DNA of 6,184 bases from Methanobacteriota archaeon (GTDB lineage Archaea; Thermoplasmatota; Poseidoniia; Poseidoniales; Poseidoniaceae), in NCBI GenBank assembly GCA_029979405.1, contig JAPOHM010000090.1:1-6184 (forward strand), read 5' to 3'. Below are positions 1 to 4,171 of this stretch, piece after piece (positions within the stretch are counted from its first letter, which is position 1; every line of letters begins with the position of its first letter). Position numbers and translations under genes: made by a program. Below the pieces are notes generated by a model that did no database searches, was not told the DNA's origin, and worked only from the letters and a program-made list of their open reading frames with translations.

Positions 1-209
1 ATAAGCTCGCTGCGATATTCAATCTTTTCAGATAGCGCTGCAAAGATTATGCCAAGATATAACGGTACACTAAAAAATGCAAAGATATTTGCAATGATAG
101 TTAGTAGTGAAGCTGAAAGAATAATTGCAATGAACGAAAACACACTCAACTTTACTTCTAAATTGTCACTCAACCAAATGAAAAGATATTTTTTGGGAAG
201 AGTGGTCAT
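1..209 (-). CDS. Small membrane protein, 3' end outside the window (partial)
   Basis: I do not recognise this gene. The minus strand reads open from ATG at 209 to the window edge, giving 69 residues that begin MTTLPKKYLFIW, so the C-terminus is missing. Two hydrophobic stretches are visible at about residues 21-43 and 45-60, followed by a charged segment (EKIEYRSEL). This suggests an integral membrane protein with a short cytoplasmic N-terminus. It starts 15 nt after the stop of the 150-residue membrane protein on the same strand, so the two are probably cotranscribed. No ribosome site is placed normally: the only purine run, CAGGGA, abuts the ATG and lies in the loop of a hairpin that overlaps the start codon. 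The reading frame is well supported by length and hydrophobic pattern; function is unknown. Confidence 0.65.
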   Translation of the reverse strand, partial: MTTLPKKYLFIWLSDNLEVKLSVFSFIAIILSASLLTIIANIFAFFSVPLYLGIIFAALSEKIEYRSEL

Positions 210-221
210 TCCCTGACCACT
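201..221 (-). repeat. Perfect 8-bp inverted repeat over a start codon
   Basis: AGTGGTCA at 201-208 and TGACCACT at 214-221 are exact reverse complements separated by 5 nt. On the minus-strand transcript this makes an 8-bp hairpin with loop GGGAA. The last loop base and the first two bases of the 3' arm form the ATG (209-207) of the downstream membrane protein gene. It fills the short gap between two membrane protein genes. It may be an RNA hairpin that limits translation of the second gene, or an operator for a dimeric regulator. The pairing is seen; the role is inferred. Confidence 0.6.
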
Positions 222-224
222 TTG

Positions 225-677
225 CTATTCTTCAGATGAATTTTGGTCAGTTGCAATAATCTGTTCAGTTTTGTTAACTACTCCGGGATCTACAATTATT
301 GCATTTCCACTATTAGTCATGTATTGGATAGAATATTCTTTCTGCATTTCTAATTTTGCAGCTTCCATTTCTAAAAACTTGGTTCGAATCATTTCGTATT
401 CAGCTAAATCATAATCGAATTTTTCATTTGCTCTTTTGCAAGCACTTCTGTCGAAGCGAATTAGAAGTAGTCCCGAGATAAGGAAACCCAAGCCAATTAT
501 TCCGTTTCTTACATCGGAAACGTGGTCAAATGTCCCGCTAGGAATCTTTACCAAAATCATCAAACCAATTGTTCCTAGCGAGATGAAAACCAAAAAAGTG
601 CAGAATTCGTATAAATCGAGCGTTGTTCTTCTTCTTTTTTTGGGTTTATTTTGCATTACATTCCAACGGCTCGCCAT
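225..677 (-). CDS. Hypothetical two-helix membrane protein with a charged, probably coiled-coil tail
   Basis: I do not recognise a family. The 150-residue product has a basic N-terminus (KPKKRRR at about 12-18), two hydrophobic segments at about 25-45 and 59-74, and a charged Glu/Lys-rich stretch at about 78-116 that could form a coiled coil. An acidic, polar end (SSEE) follows. The basic patch suggests that the N-terminus stays in the cytoplasm, which would put the coiled-coil tail there too. The start at 677 is favoured because a TATA-like box lies about 25-30 nt upstream, as expected for a leaderless archaeal message; a second ATG at residue 8 is possible. It lies behind tRNA-Pro and 15 nt ahead of another membrane protein gene, probably as a two-gene transcript. 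The plus-strand reading frame over the same DNA is a shadow: it runs into the tRNA and lacks a coherent protein pattern. Confidence 0.75.
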   Translation of the reverse strand: MASRWNVMQNKPKKRRRTTLDLYEFCTFLVFISLGTIGLMILVKIPSGTFDHVSDVRNGIIGLGFLISGLLLIRFDRSACKRANEKFDYDLAEYEMIRTKFLEMEAAKLEMQKEYSIQYMTNSGNAIIVDPGVVNKTEQIIATDQNSSEE

Positions 678-701
678 GGCTAGGCTAATTGATTTAGTTA
701 G

Positions 702-711
702 ATATATATTA
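702..711 (-). promoter_or_regulatory. TATA-like box for the 150-residue membrane protein gene
   Basis: The minus strand reads TAATATATAT here. The box centre is about 29 nt upstream of the ATG at 677, the distance expected when an archaeal transcript begins at or just before the start codon. It lies between the tRNA 3' end and the gene, so the gene does not need read-through from the tRNA. Confidence 0.6.
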
Positions 712-720
712 CTTCACTCG

Positions 721-728
721 AAAATAAA
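721..728 (-). terminator. T-rich stretch after tRNA-Pro
   Basis: The minus strand reads TTTATTTT starting 5 nt after the CCA end of the tRNA. Archaeal RNA polymerase stops at short T-rich tracts without needing a hairpin, so this could end the tRNA transcript. The tract is short and interrupted by one A, so support is modest. Confidence 0.35.
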
Positions 729-732
729 TGCA

Positions 733-810
733 TGGTGGGTCTGTCCAGATTTGAACTGGAGTCCAAGCGTCCCAAACGCCCGAGTATAGGCCAAGCTAAC
801 CCACAGACCC
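733..810 (-). tRNA. tRNA-Pro (anticodon TGG), CCA encoded
   Basis: The minus strand from 810 folds into a full cloverleaf. The acceptor GGGTCTG pairs with CAGACCC. The D arm is GGTT/TACT, with the T13-T22 mismatch that I recall from archaeal tRNA-Pro. The anticodon stem GGGCG/CGCTT includes two G-T pairs, and the 7-nt loop TTTGGGA gives anticodon TGG with G at position 37, as expected for proline. The T arm is TCCAG-TTCAAAT-CTGGA. The discriminator base is A at 736, and CCA is encoded at 735-733. There is no intron, since the anticodon loop is exactly 7 nt. It begins 35 nt after the stop codon of the zinc-ribbon gene. I see only weak TATA-like sequence upstream, so it may be processed from a longer transcript. 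Confidence 0.95.
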
Positions 811-845
811 TGCGAGTTGTGCGCACATGTTTACCTTCTTGAATG

Positions 846-1262
846 TCACTGTAAAAGTAAGTAATTTCCATCATTGGTTCTCATTAACAAGCCTTGACTA
901 ACAGCTTCTTCAGCCACATCGATCGCAGATATTGAGATACCACTTCCTCTAAGGGCTCCTGAAAGCCTATCCAATCTTATTACATCATCTTCAGCAGCTA
1001 TTCGAATACATTTTATGATTTGATTAGGAGAAGGTTCCGTATTCATTTCAGGAGATGGTGAAATTTTTTCACGCATTTCGTCTCTTAGACTTTCTGGCAT
1101 GTTCAAAATTGCAACCTCTTGCTGAAGTTCTGCAGCGCTATCTGTTGTGGATAATATTTCTAGATCATCTCTAACAGCTATTCCACAATGCGGGCATGAT
1201 TTCGGTTTACCCTTAGTGCCCCAGCATTTTTCGCAACTGGGACATCGAACTACAAGATACAT
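846..1262 (-). CDS. Zinc-ribbon and winged-helix-like protein (resembles archaeal DUF5817 proteins)
   Basis: From ATG at 1262 the product is 138 residues. It opens MYLVVRCPSC and carries four cysteines of a zinc ribbon at residues 7, 10, 23 and 26 (CPSC, then CPHCG), with one extra Cys at 13. A charged linker follows. Residues about 79-138 look like a winged helix: helices around IIKCIRIAAEDD, RLDRLSGALRGSG and IDVAEEAVSQGLL, then a short strand pair (LMRTNDGNYLLLQ). The M-Y-x-V-V-x-C opening matches my recollection of haloarchaeal DUF5817 proteins. This layout suggests a nucleic-acid-binding protein, perhaps a regulator; the target is unknown. A longer frame starting at 1316 would overlap the upstream gene by 47 nt. 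I prefer 1262 because the family motif begins there and it lies 7 nt after the upstream stop, as in an operon. No strong ribosome site is seen. Confidence 0.75.
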   Translation of the reverse strand: MYLVVRCPSCEKCWGTKGKPKSCPHCGIAVRDDLEILSTTDSAAELQQEVAILNMPESLRDEMREKISPSPEMNTEPSPNQIIKCIRIAAEDDVIRLDRLSGALRGSGISISAIDVAEEAVSQGLLMRTNDGNYLLLQ

Positions 1263-1269
1263 GTCGATC

Positions 1270-1980
1270 TCAAAGTGAAAAGTCAGTTCTTCCATCGGTT
1301 GATGAAGGCCTTCCACCTGGCCTCATTGCAGGCGCAGCAGGTGCCTTTGTATCGACACGCTTAGAGGCGGACTCCATTGCGTCACTTGCTGTTCTAGTAA
1401 GTCCCTGTCTTACTCTTCCGACGTTTCCGCCACCACTTAATTTGAGTGATTCGGGCAGGATTAATGCAGCCATTGCAACTCCAAAATGCTCCTGGGCAGC
1501 TGTTACTTCGTCAACAGCAACATCAAATGTTACCACCTCTAAGTCTCTGCTAGCCAACCGTCTTTGCAAGTTTCTCTTCAGTAAAGATTCTGTTTCTTCA
1601 TAATCTAGTTCTGTAGTTATCTTTGCGACAACAGCACATTCTTCTCCTTCTGGTGTTTTACAAGCCGCCCATGCTACTCCTGCACAGGCACTTGATCCAT
1701 TGTACGCATATGCAGTAGCAAGATGGCACTCTACGAGTGACCCCATAGGCAGTGGTTTTGGAGGTGTTGCAGAAAATCCCATAGGAAGAAAGGCACCCTG
1801 AACTTCAATTAGTCTAGAGTCACCAAGGCCTAATTCAACAAGTCCTTGGTCGTAGGCGTCTTCTGCGTTTTCACCCCATGGAGCTACTGCTGTCATCAAC
1901 CATCCAGGGCAAGCTGACCCCGAGGAGGAAGGGGAGTTGGAGTTGCCGTACATAGATGAGCCAATATGGGCTAGGTTCAT
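1270..1980 (-). CDS. Pyruvoyl-dependent arginine decarboxylase (PdaD/PvlArgDC) family protein, probably a non-processing homologue
   Basis: The 236-residue product carries the PvlArgDC fold pattern. These enzymes cut themselves at a Ser-Ser bond, turn the second Ser into a pyruvoyl group, and make agmatine for polyamine synthesis. Against the Methanocaldococcus enzyme as I recall it, residues about 27-180 align: A-x-D at 42-44 (its Asp35), GLG before LI, then LPMGSLV at 77-83 like LPMGALV, a C-A-x-x-A-W segment, and E-x-F-G-V-A-M-A-A near the end. At the cleavage site the reference ISSIMPP is replaced by VQGAFLP (60-66), so both serines are gone; the reference Asn47 aligns to Arg and Glu109 to Lys. 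A polar Gly/Ser/Arg-rich tail (about 183-236) is extra. Family membership is likely, but decarboxylase activity is doubtful. The ATG at 1980 is preferred over TTG at 1983; ATG at 1953 is also possible. It is probably cotranscribed with the zinc-ribbon gene 7 nt downstream. Confidence 0.75.
   Translation of the reverse strand: MNLAHIGSSMYGNSNSPSSSGSACPGWLMTAVAPWGENAEDAYDQGLVELGLGDSRLIEVQGAFLPMGFSATPPKPLPMGSLVECHLATAYAYNGSSACAGVAWAACKTPEGEECAVVAKITTELDYEETESLLKRNLQRRLASRDLEVVTFDVAVDEVTAAQEHFGVAMAALILPESLKLSGGGNVGRVRQGLTRTASDAMESASKRVDTKAPAAPAMRPGGRPSSTDGRTDFSL
1961..1970 (+). promoter_or_regulatory. Possible TATA box for the plus-strand small membrane gene
   Basis: CCAATATGGG is the only AT core in this stretch. 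It is centred about 23 nt before the ATG at 1988, a distance that suits a leaderless archaeal transcript. It lies inside the N-terminal codons of the divergent PvlArgDC-family gene if that gene starts at 1980, so the two genes would share DNA at their 5' ends. The box is a weak match. Confidence 0.35.
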
Positions 1981-1987
1981 CAAGTCG

Positions 1988-2293
1988 ATGGTTCAAACAA
2001 AGTATGTGGCAAGCCAATCAAGGAGTCTGTTATTCGCCGGGACTTTGGTTATGATTCTTGGTCTTGCATTTATTTCCACGATGCAAGGACAAGGTTTTAT
2101 TCTCCCAATGGCAGTAATTTTCAGCCTCACGTTCCTGTTTATGTTCTTCAGTTCGATGAAAAATAGTGAGCAAGAAGTGCGGGGTAGCACACCGATATCA
2201 ACAAATTCGGTTGGGTCTAAACTTTCTATAGAAAAAGATAATGAAAACTTGCCAGACCCCGAAAATTTTGGCTTTGACGTCCCAAACCTTTGA
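1988..2293 (+). CDS. Small two-helix membrane protein, hypothetical
   Basis: From ATG at 1988 this gives 101 residues: a short polar N-terminus, hydrophobic helices at about 13-31 and 37-55, then a hydrophilic tail rich in Ser, Asn, Glu and Asp (57-101). I recognise no family. The reading frame also extends upstream to TTG at 1937, but that part lies over the divergent gene and there is a possible TATA box 23 nt before 1988, so the ATG is preferred. No ribosome site is seen, consistent with a leaderless message. It is the only plus-strand gene inside a run of minus-strand genes: its start is 7 nt from the divergent start at 1980, and its stop is 1 nt from the convergent ZPR1 stop. The opposite-strand frame over 1993-2190 lacks a recognisable protein pattern, whereas this one has clear membrane segments and exactly fills the gap, so I judge it real. 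Confidence 0.65.
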   Translation: MVQTKYVASQSRSLLFAGTLVMILGLAFISTMQGQGFILPMAVIFSLTFLFMFFSSMKNSEQEVRGSTPISTNSVGSKLSIEKDNENLPDPENFGFDVPNL

Positions 2294-2294
2294 A

Positions 2295-2903
2295 TTAATC
2301 AGATTCTTCATTTTCAAATACAGCAGGTTCGGGACCTATTGGTAAAGTAGCAAGTACATCGTCGGTTATTTCTTCCAAAACTGCGTCTTCATGAAGAATT
2401 TGCGAGTGCCCATTTGGGTCTAATAACTCAATAATTAGGGGTTTTGGAATAGGGTCTTCTTTGAGTTCGAGTAAAGTAGTATGCATCTCTTGTAACCTTT
2501 TTATTTCGGTCATTTCTAAATCATCTGTGTATGCTTGTCTGGTAACCATGATAATTATCTCCATGAATCTATCAATTACACCTTCAATGTTAGAAACATA
2601 TCCAGTTGAGGCTGTTCCGGGGCTTACCTCCAAGTCTAACTCTGGAATCCTAATTGTACAAGATGATGAGCGAACTACTCTCGCACGAATATGCTCTGGC
2701 TTTGAAATAAACAACTTACTCATTCCGGGCTTTTTCCCTTCTGCAGGGATAAAATCAGTCTGACGCCAACCACATGAATGACATAATACAGTAATTTGCG
2801 TATGCTCGCCAAAATATGGTATCTCGTCGATGTGAGTCATCATGCGCAATTGACCTTCGACCGAACACATCGGACAAGGGATCTCAACCTCAACCTCTTT
2901 CAT
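2295..2903 (-). CDS. zpr1: ZPR1-type zinc-finger protein (archaeal, single module)
   Basis: The 202-residue product has one ZPR1 module. A C4 zinc finger (Cys10, Cys13, Cys41, Cys44) flanks the family signature EIPYFGE at 27-33 and ends CHSCGWRQTD. The beta-rich domain follows, with ARVVRSSSCTIRIPELDL (74-91), SPGTASTGY and NIEGVIDRF. The C-terminus is acidic. Eukaryotic ZPR1 has two such modules and acts as a chaperone for elongation factor eEF1A; archaeal forms have one module. A role in aEF1A folding is a reasonable inference, not shown here. The ATG at 2903 lies 9 nt after the SepF-like stop, with AGGT about 7 nt upstream, so the two are probably one operon. The stop codon is 1 nt from the convergent small membrane gene. 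All four zinc ligands are present and the length is normal for archaea. Confidence 0.92.
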   Translation of the reverse strand: MKEVEVEIPCPMCSVEGQLRMMTHIDEIPYFGEHTQITVLCHSCGWRQTDFIPAEGKKPGMSKLFISKPEHIRARVVRSSSCTIRIPELDLEVSPGTASTGYVSNIEGVIDRFMEIIIMVTRQAYTDDLEMTEIKRLQEMHTTLLELKEDPIPKPLIIELLDPNGHSQILHEDAVLEEITDDVLATLPIGPEPAVFENEESD

Positions 2904-2910
2904 AGGAAAT

Positions 2911-2918
2911 ACCTACCT
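2911..2918 (-). promoter_or_regulatory. Ribosome binding site of zpr1
   Basis: The minus strand reads AGGTAGGT ending 7 nt before the ATG at 2903. It overlaps the last codons and TAG stop of the SepF-like gene, which suits coupled translation. The match to the archaeal anti-Shine-Dalgarno is partial. Confidence 0.45.
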
Positions 2919-3386
2919 GAAATCATATTTTTCAGAAGCAAAAGCCTCTGAATCTAATCCATTAACACCACGACAACCTGGAGGTAATAACATCAATCTC
3001 GAGTCGGTGAGTCCGATAATTTGCCCACCCATGTCAACTTCTATGAATTGAGTTAACTTTGCAATCGCAGATTCTAATTCTAATTCCCTGCCCATTAGTC
3101 GTTCCATGCGAACGATAGCGGCTTCTCCGTCTGCAACCCAGTCCATTAGCTGCAGTGTTCCTGTTACATCGTGTAAAGTTGCCCTGTGGATAACCAGGCC
3201 ATCTGCAACCCTGGGCACAGGTGCATTTGGATACAAACTACCCATGTCGTGATATCGCTTGGATTCTGAGCGATTATTTCCGATAGAATTTGCGTTATTC
3301 CTACCTAAATTGAGTTCACGTGGTCGTGAATTATTGAATGCATCGAGCGAAGTCTGATTGTCTTCTTCGTCGCTCATGAAAGACAT
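2913..3386 (-). CDS. sepF: SepF-like cell division protein
   Basis: From ATG at 3386 the product is 157 residues. Residues about 62-137 match the SepF core: a beta strand (LVIHRAT), a helix (DVTGTLQLMDWVADG), strand AAIVRMERL, the helix ELELESAIAKLTQFIEVD, then GGQIIGLTDSRLMLLPPG, the glycine pair and PPG ending typical of SepF. SepF binds FtsZ and, in archaea, anchors it to the membrane at the division site. The first about 60 residues are polar and Asn/Ser/Arg-rich (MSFMSDEEDNQTS...), and I do not see the usual N-terminal amphipathic membrane helix. ATG at 3377 is an alternative start. The frame stays open up to 3572, but that part is antisense to psmB and lacks protein-like features, so it is excluded. 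It heads a probable operon with zpr1 and diverges from psmB with 81 nt between. Confidence 0.8.
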   Translation of the reverse strand: MSFMSDEEDNQTSLDAFNNSRPRELNLGRNNANSIGNNRSESKRYHDMGSLYPNAPVPRVADGLVIHRATLHDVTGTLQLMDWVADGEAAIVRMERLMGRELELESAIAKLTQFIEVDMGGQIIGLTDSRLMLLPPGCRGVNGLDSEAFASEKYDFR

Positions 3387-3423
3387 GGTGTGACGGTTGG
3401 TTGATAAGGGTCCCGCGAAACGC

Positions 3424-3435
3424 AAGTAATAATCC
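3424..3435. promoter_or_regulatory. Possible shared promoter core between sepF-like and psmB
   Basis: AGTAATAATC on the plus strand and GATTATTACT on the minus strand are the only AT-rich core in the 81-nt divergent gap, which is otherwise GC-rich. It is about 38-44 nt from both start codons. That would leave a short leader holding the psmB ribosome site on one side and a leader of about 20 nt on the other. Neither direction is a strong TATA consensus. Confidence 0.35.
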
Positions 3436-3456
3436 GCCCAATTACCGGCGTCTTGT

Positions 3457-3463
3457 GAGGTGA
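3457..3463 (+). promoter_or_regulatory. Ribosome binding site of psmB
   Basis: GAGGTGA lies 4 nt before the ATG at 3468. It is a strong match to the archaeal 16S 3' end and fixes the psmB start, which in turn places Thr12 right after the expected short propeptide. Confidence 0.85.
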
Positions 3464-3467
3464 CAAA

Positions 3468-4091
3468 ATGGAAGAAGGACCAAACGCAGTAAAGACTGGA
3501 ACCAGTACCGTAGGAATCACGTTCAATGGAGGAGTTGTTGTGGGAGCAGACCACAGAGCTACCATGGGGCATTTTGTAGCAAACAAAAGCGTACAGAAAT
3601 TGTTCAAAATCGGAGACAACCTTGCTCTAACCACAGCAGGTCTAGTCGGACACGCACAGTCCTTGGCAAGAACTCTATCCGCTGAAGTATCACTCTACGA
3701 ATTAAAGAGAGGTGACCAAATGACCGTCAAGGGCGCCTCTACCTTGGTTGCAAATATTCTTTCTGGAAGGCCACATTGGGTTCAACTTCTGATTGTTGGT
3801 GTTGACGAAGAAGGAGGCTCGGTTTACTCAATTGATTCTGCAGGTGGGTCAATCCCTGATGTCTATTGTGCAACCGGTTCAGGTTCACCCTACATGTATG
3901 GTGTTCTTGAAGACGGTTTCAAGGAAAATATGACCAGGAAAGACGCAGTTGCTTTGGCTGCAAGAGCACTCAACGCATCAGCTCAACGTGACGCTGCATC
4001 AGGAAACGGAATGGACCTTGCCGTAATCACATCGAAGGAAGGATACGTTCCTGTCCTTCAATCAGAAATAGATTCTGCTCTGAAAAAGTGA
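3468..4091 (+). CDS. psmB: Archaeal 20S proteasome subunit beta
   Basis: The 207-residue product is the catalytic beta subunit, which with the alpha subunit forms the 20S barrel that degrades proteins in the cytoplasm. A short propeptide (residues 1-11, ending KTG) precedes TSTVGI. Self-cleavage between Gly11 and Thr12 would expose Thr12 as the nucleophile. The other active-site residues are in place: Asp28 (mature Asp17) in GADHRAT and Lys44 (mature Lys33) in SVQKLFKI. The conserved GSGSP loop at 137-141 and RDAASGNG at 174-181 supply the Ser/Asp that support catalysis. Length is normal and nothing is missing. The strong ribosome site settles the start. aCPSF1 follows 80 nt downstream on the same strand with no obvious new promoter, so the pair is probably cotranscribed; this neighbourhood recurs in archaea as far as I recall. 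Confidence 0.97.
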   Translation: MEEGPNAVKTGTSTVGITFNGGVVVGADHRATMGHFVANKSVQKLFKIGDNLALTTAGLVGHAQSLARTLSAEVSLYELKRGDQMTVKGASTLVANILSGRPHWVQLLIVGVDEEGGSVYSIDSAGGSIPDVYCATGSGSPYMYGVLEDGFKENMTRKDAVALAARALNASAQRDAASGNGMDLAVITSKEGYVPVLQSEIDSALKK

Positions 4092-4104
4092 GCAATTACA
4101 CTCC

Positions 4105-4158
4105 ACCTACGGGCTCAGCCCGAGGATTCCTCAGGAATCCCAATGGAAGTCTGTAGGT
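4105..4158 (+). promoter_or_regulatory. Structured RNA element between psmB and aCPSF1
   Basis: ACCTAC (4105-4110) pairs with GTAGGT (4153-4158). Inside lie two perfect hairpins: GGGC-TCA-GCCC (4111-4121) and, 2 nt later, GGATTCC-TCA-GGAATCC (4124-4140). The first hairpin starts directly on the outer stem, giving a compact three-way junction, with about 12 unpaired bases after the second hairpin. CACCT (4104-4108) can instead pair with AGGTG (4162-4166) in the aCPSF1 ribosome site, and it uses the same bases as the outer stem, so the two folds exclude each other. This could be a translational switch, a processing site or an attenuator. No T-run follows, so a simple terminator is unlikely. Pairing is seen; function is inferred. 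Confidence 0.6.
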
Positions 4159-4160
4159 AT

Positions 4161-4167
4161 GAGGTGA
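4161..4167 (+). promoter_or_regulatory. Ribosome binding site of aCPSF1
   Basis: GAGGTGA sits 4 nt before the ATG at 4172, the same sequence and spacing as at psmB. It begins 3 nt after the outer stem of the structured element and can be masked by CACCT at 4104-4108. Confidence 0.85.
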
Positions 4168-4171
4168 AATT

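Noticed and set aside
436..789. Plus-strand open frame of 117 codons
   Set aside because: It lies antisense to the 150-residue membrane protein and runs into the tRNA-Pro gene; no promoter, ribosome site or protein pattern supports it.
1961..1970. Palindromic operator CCAATATGGG
   Set aside because: The two halves are not exact reverse complements; it is better read as a weak TATA-like box.
1993..2190. Minus-strand 65-codon frame opposite the small membrane gene
   Set aside because: It has no recognisable features and looks like the shadow of the two hydrophobic helices coded on the plus strand.
2461..2763. Plus-strand 100-codon frame inside zpr1
   Set aside because: It is antisense to highly conserved ZPR1 codons and has no start signals.
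3387..3572. N-terminal extension of the SepF-like frame to 3572
   Set aside because: This part is antisense to the start of psmB and its ribosome site, reads as low-quality protein, and would bury the divergent promoter region.
4111..4140. psmB intrinsic terminator formed by the hairpins
   Set aside because: No T-run follows the stems, archaeal termination does not rely on hairpins, and aCPSF1 shows no separate TATA box, so cotranscription is more likely.
4159..4167. Two-codon upstream frame ATG-AGG-TGA just before aCPSF1
   Set aside because: It arises from the Shine-Dalgarno sequence itself, and a frame this short is expected by chance.
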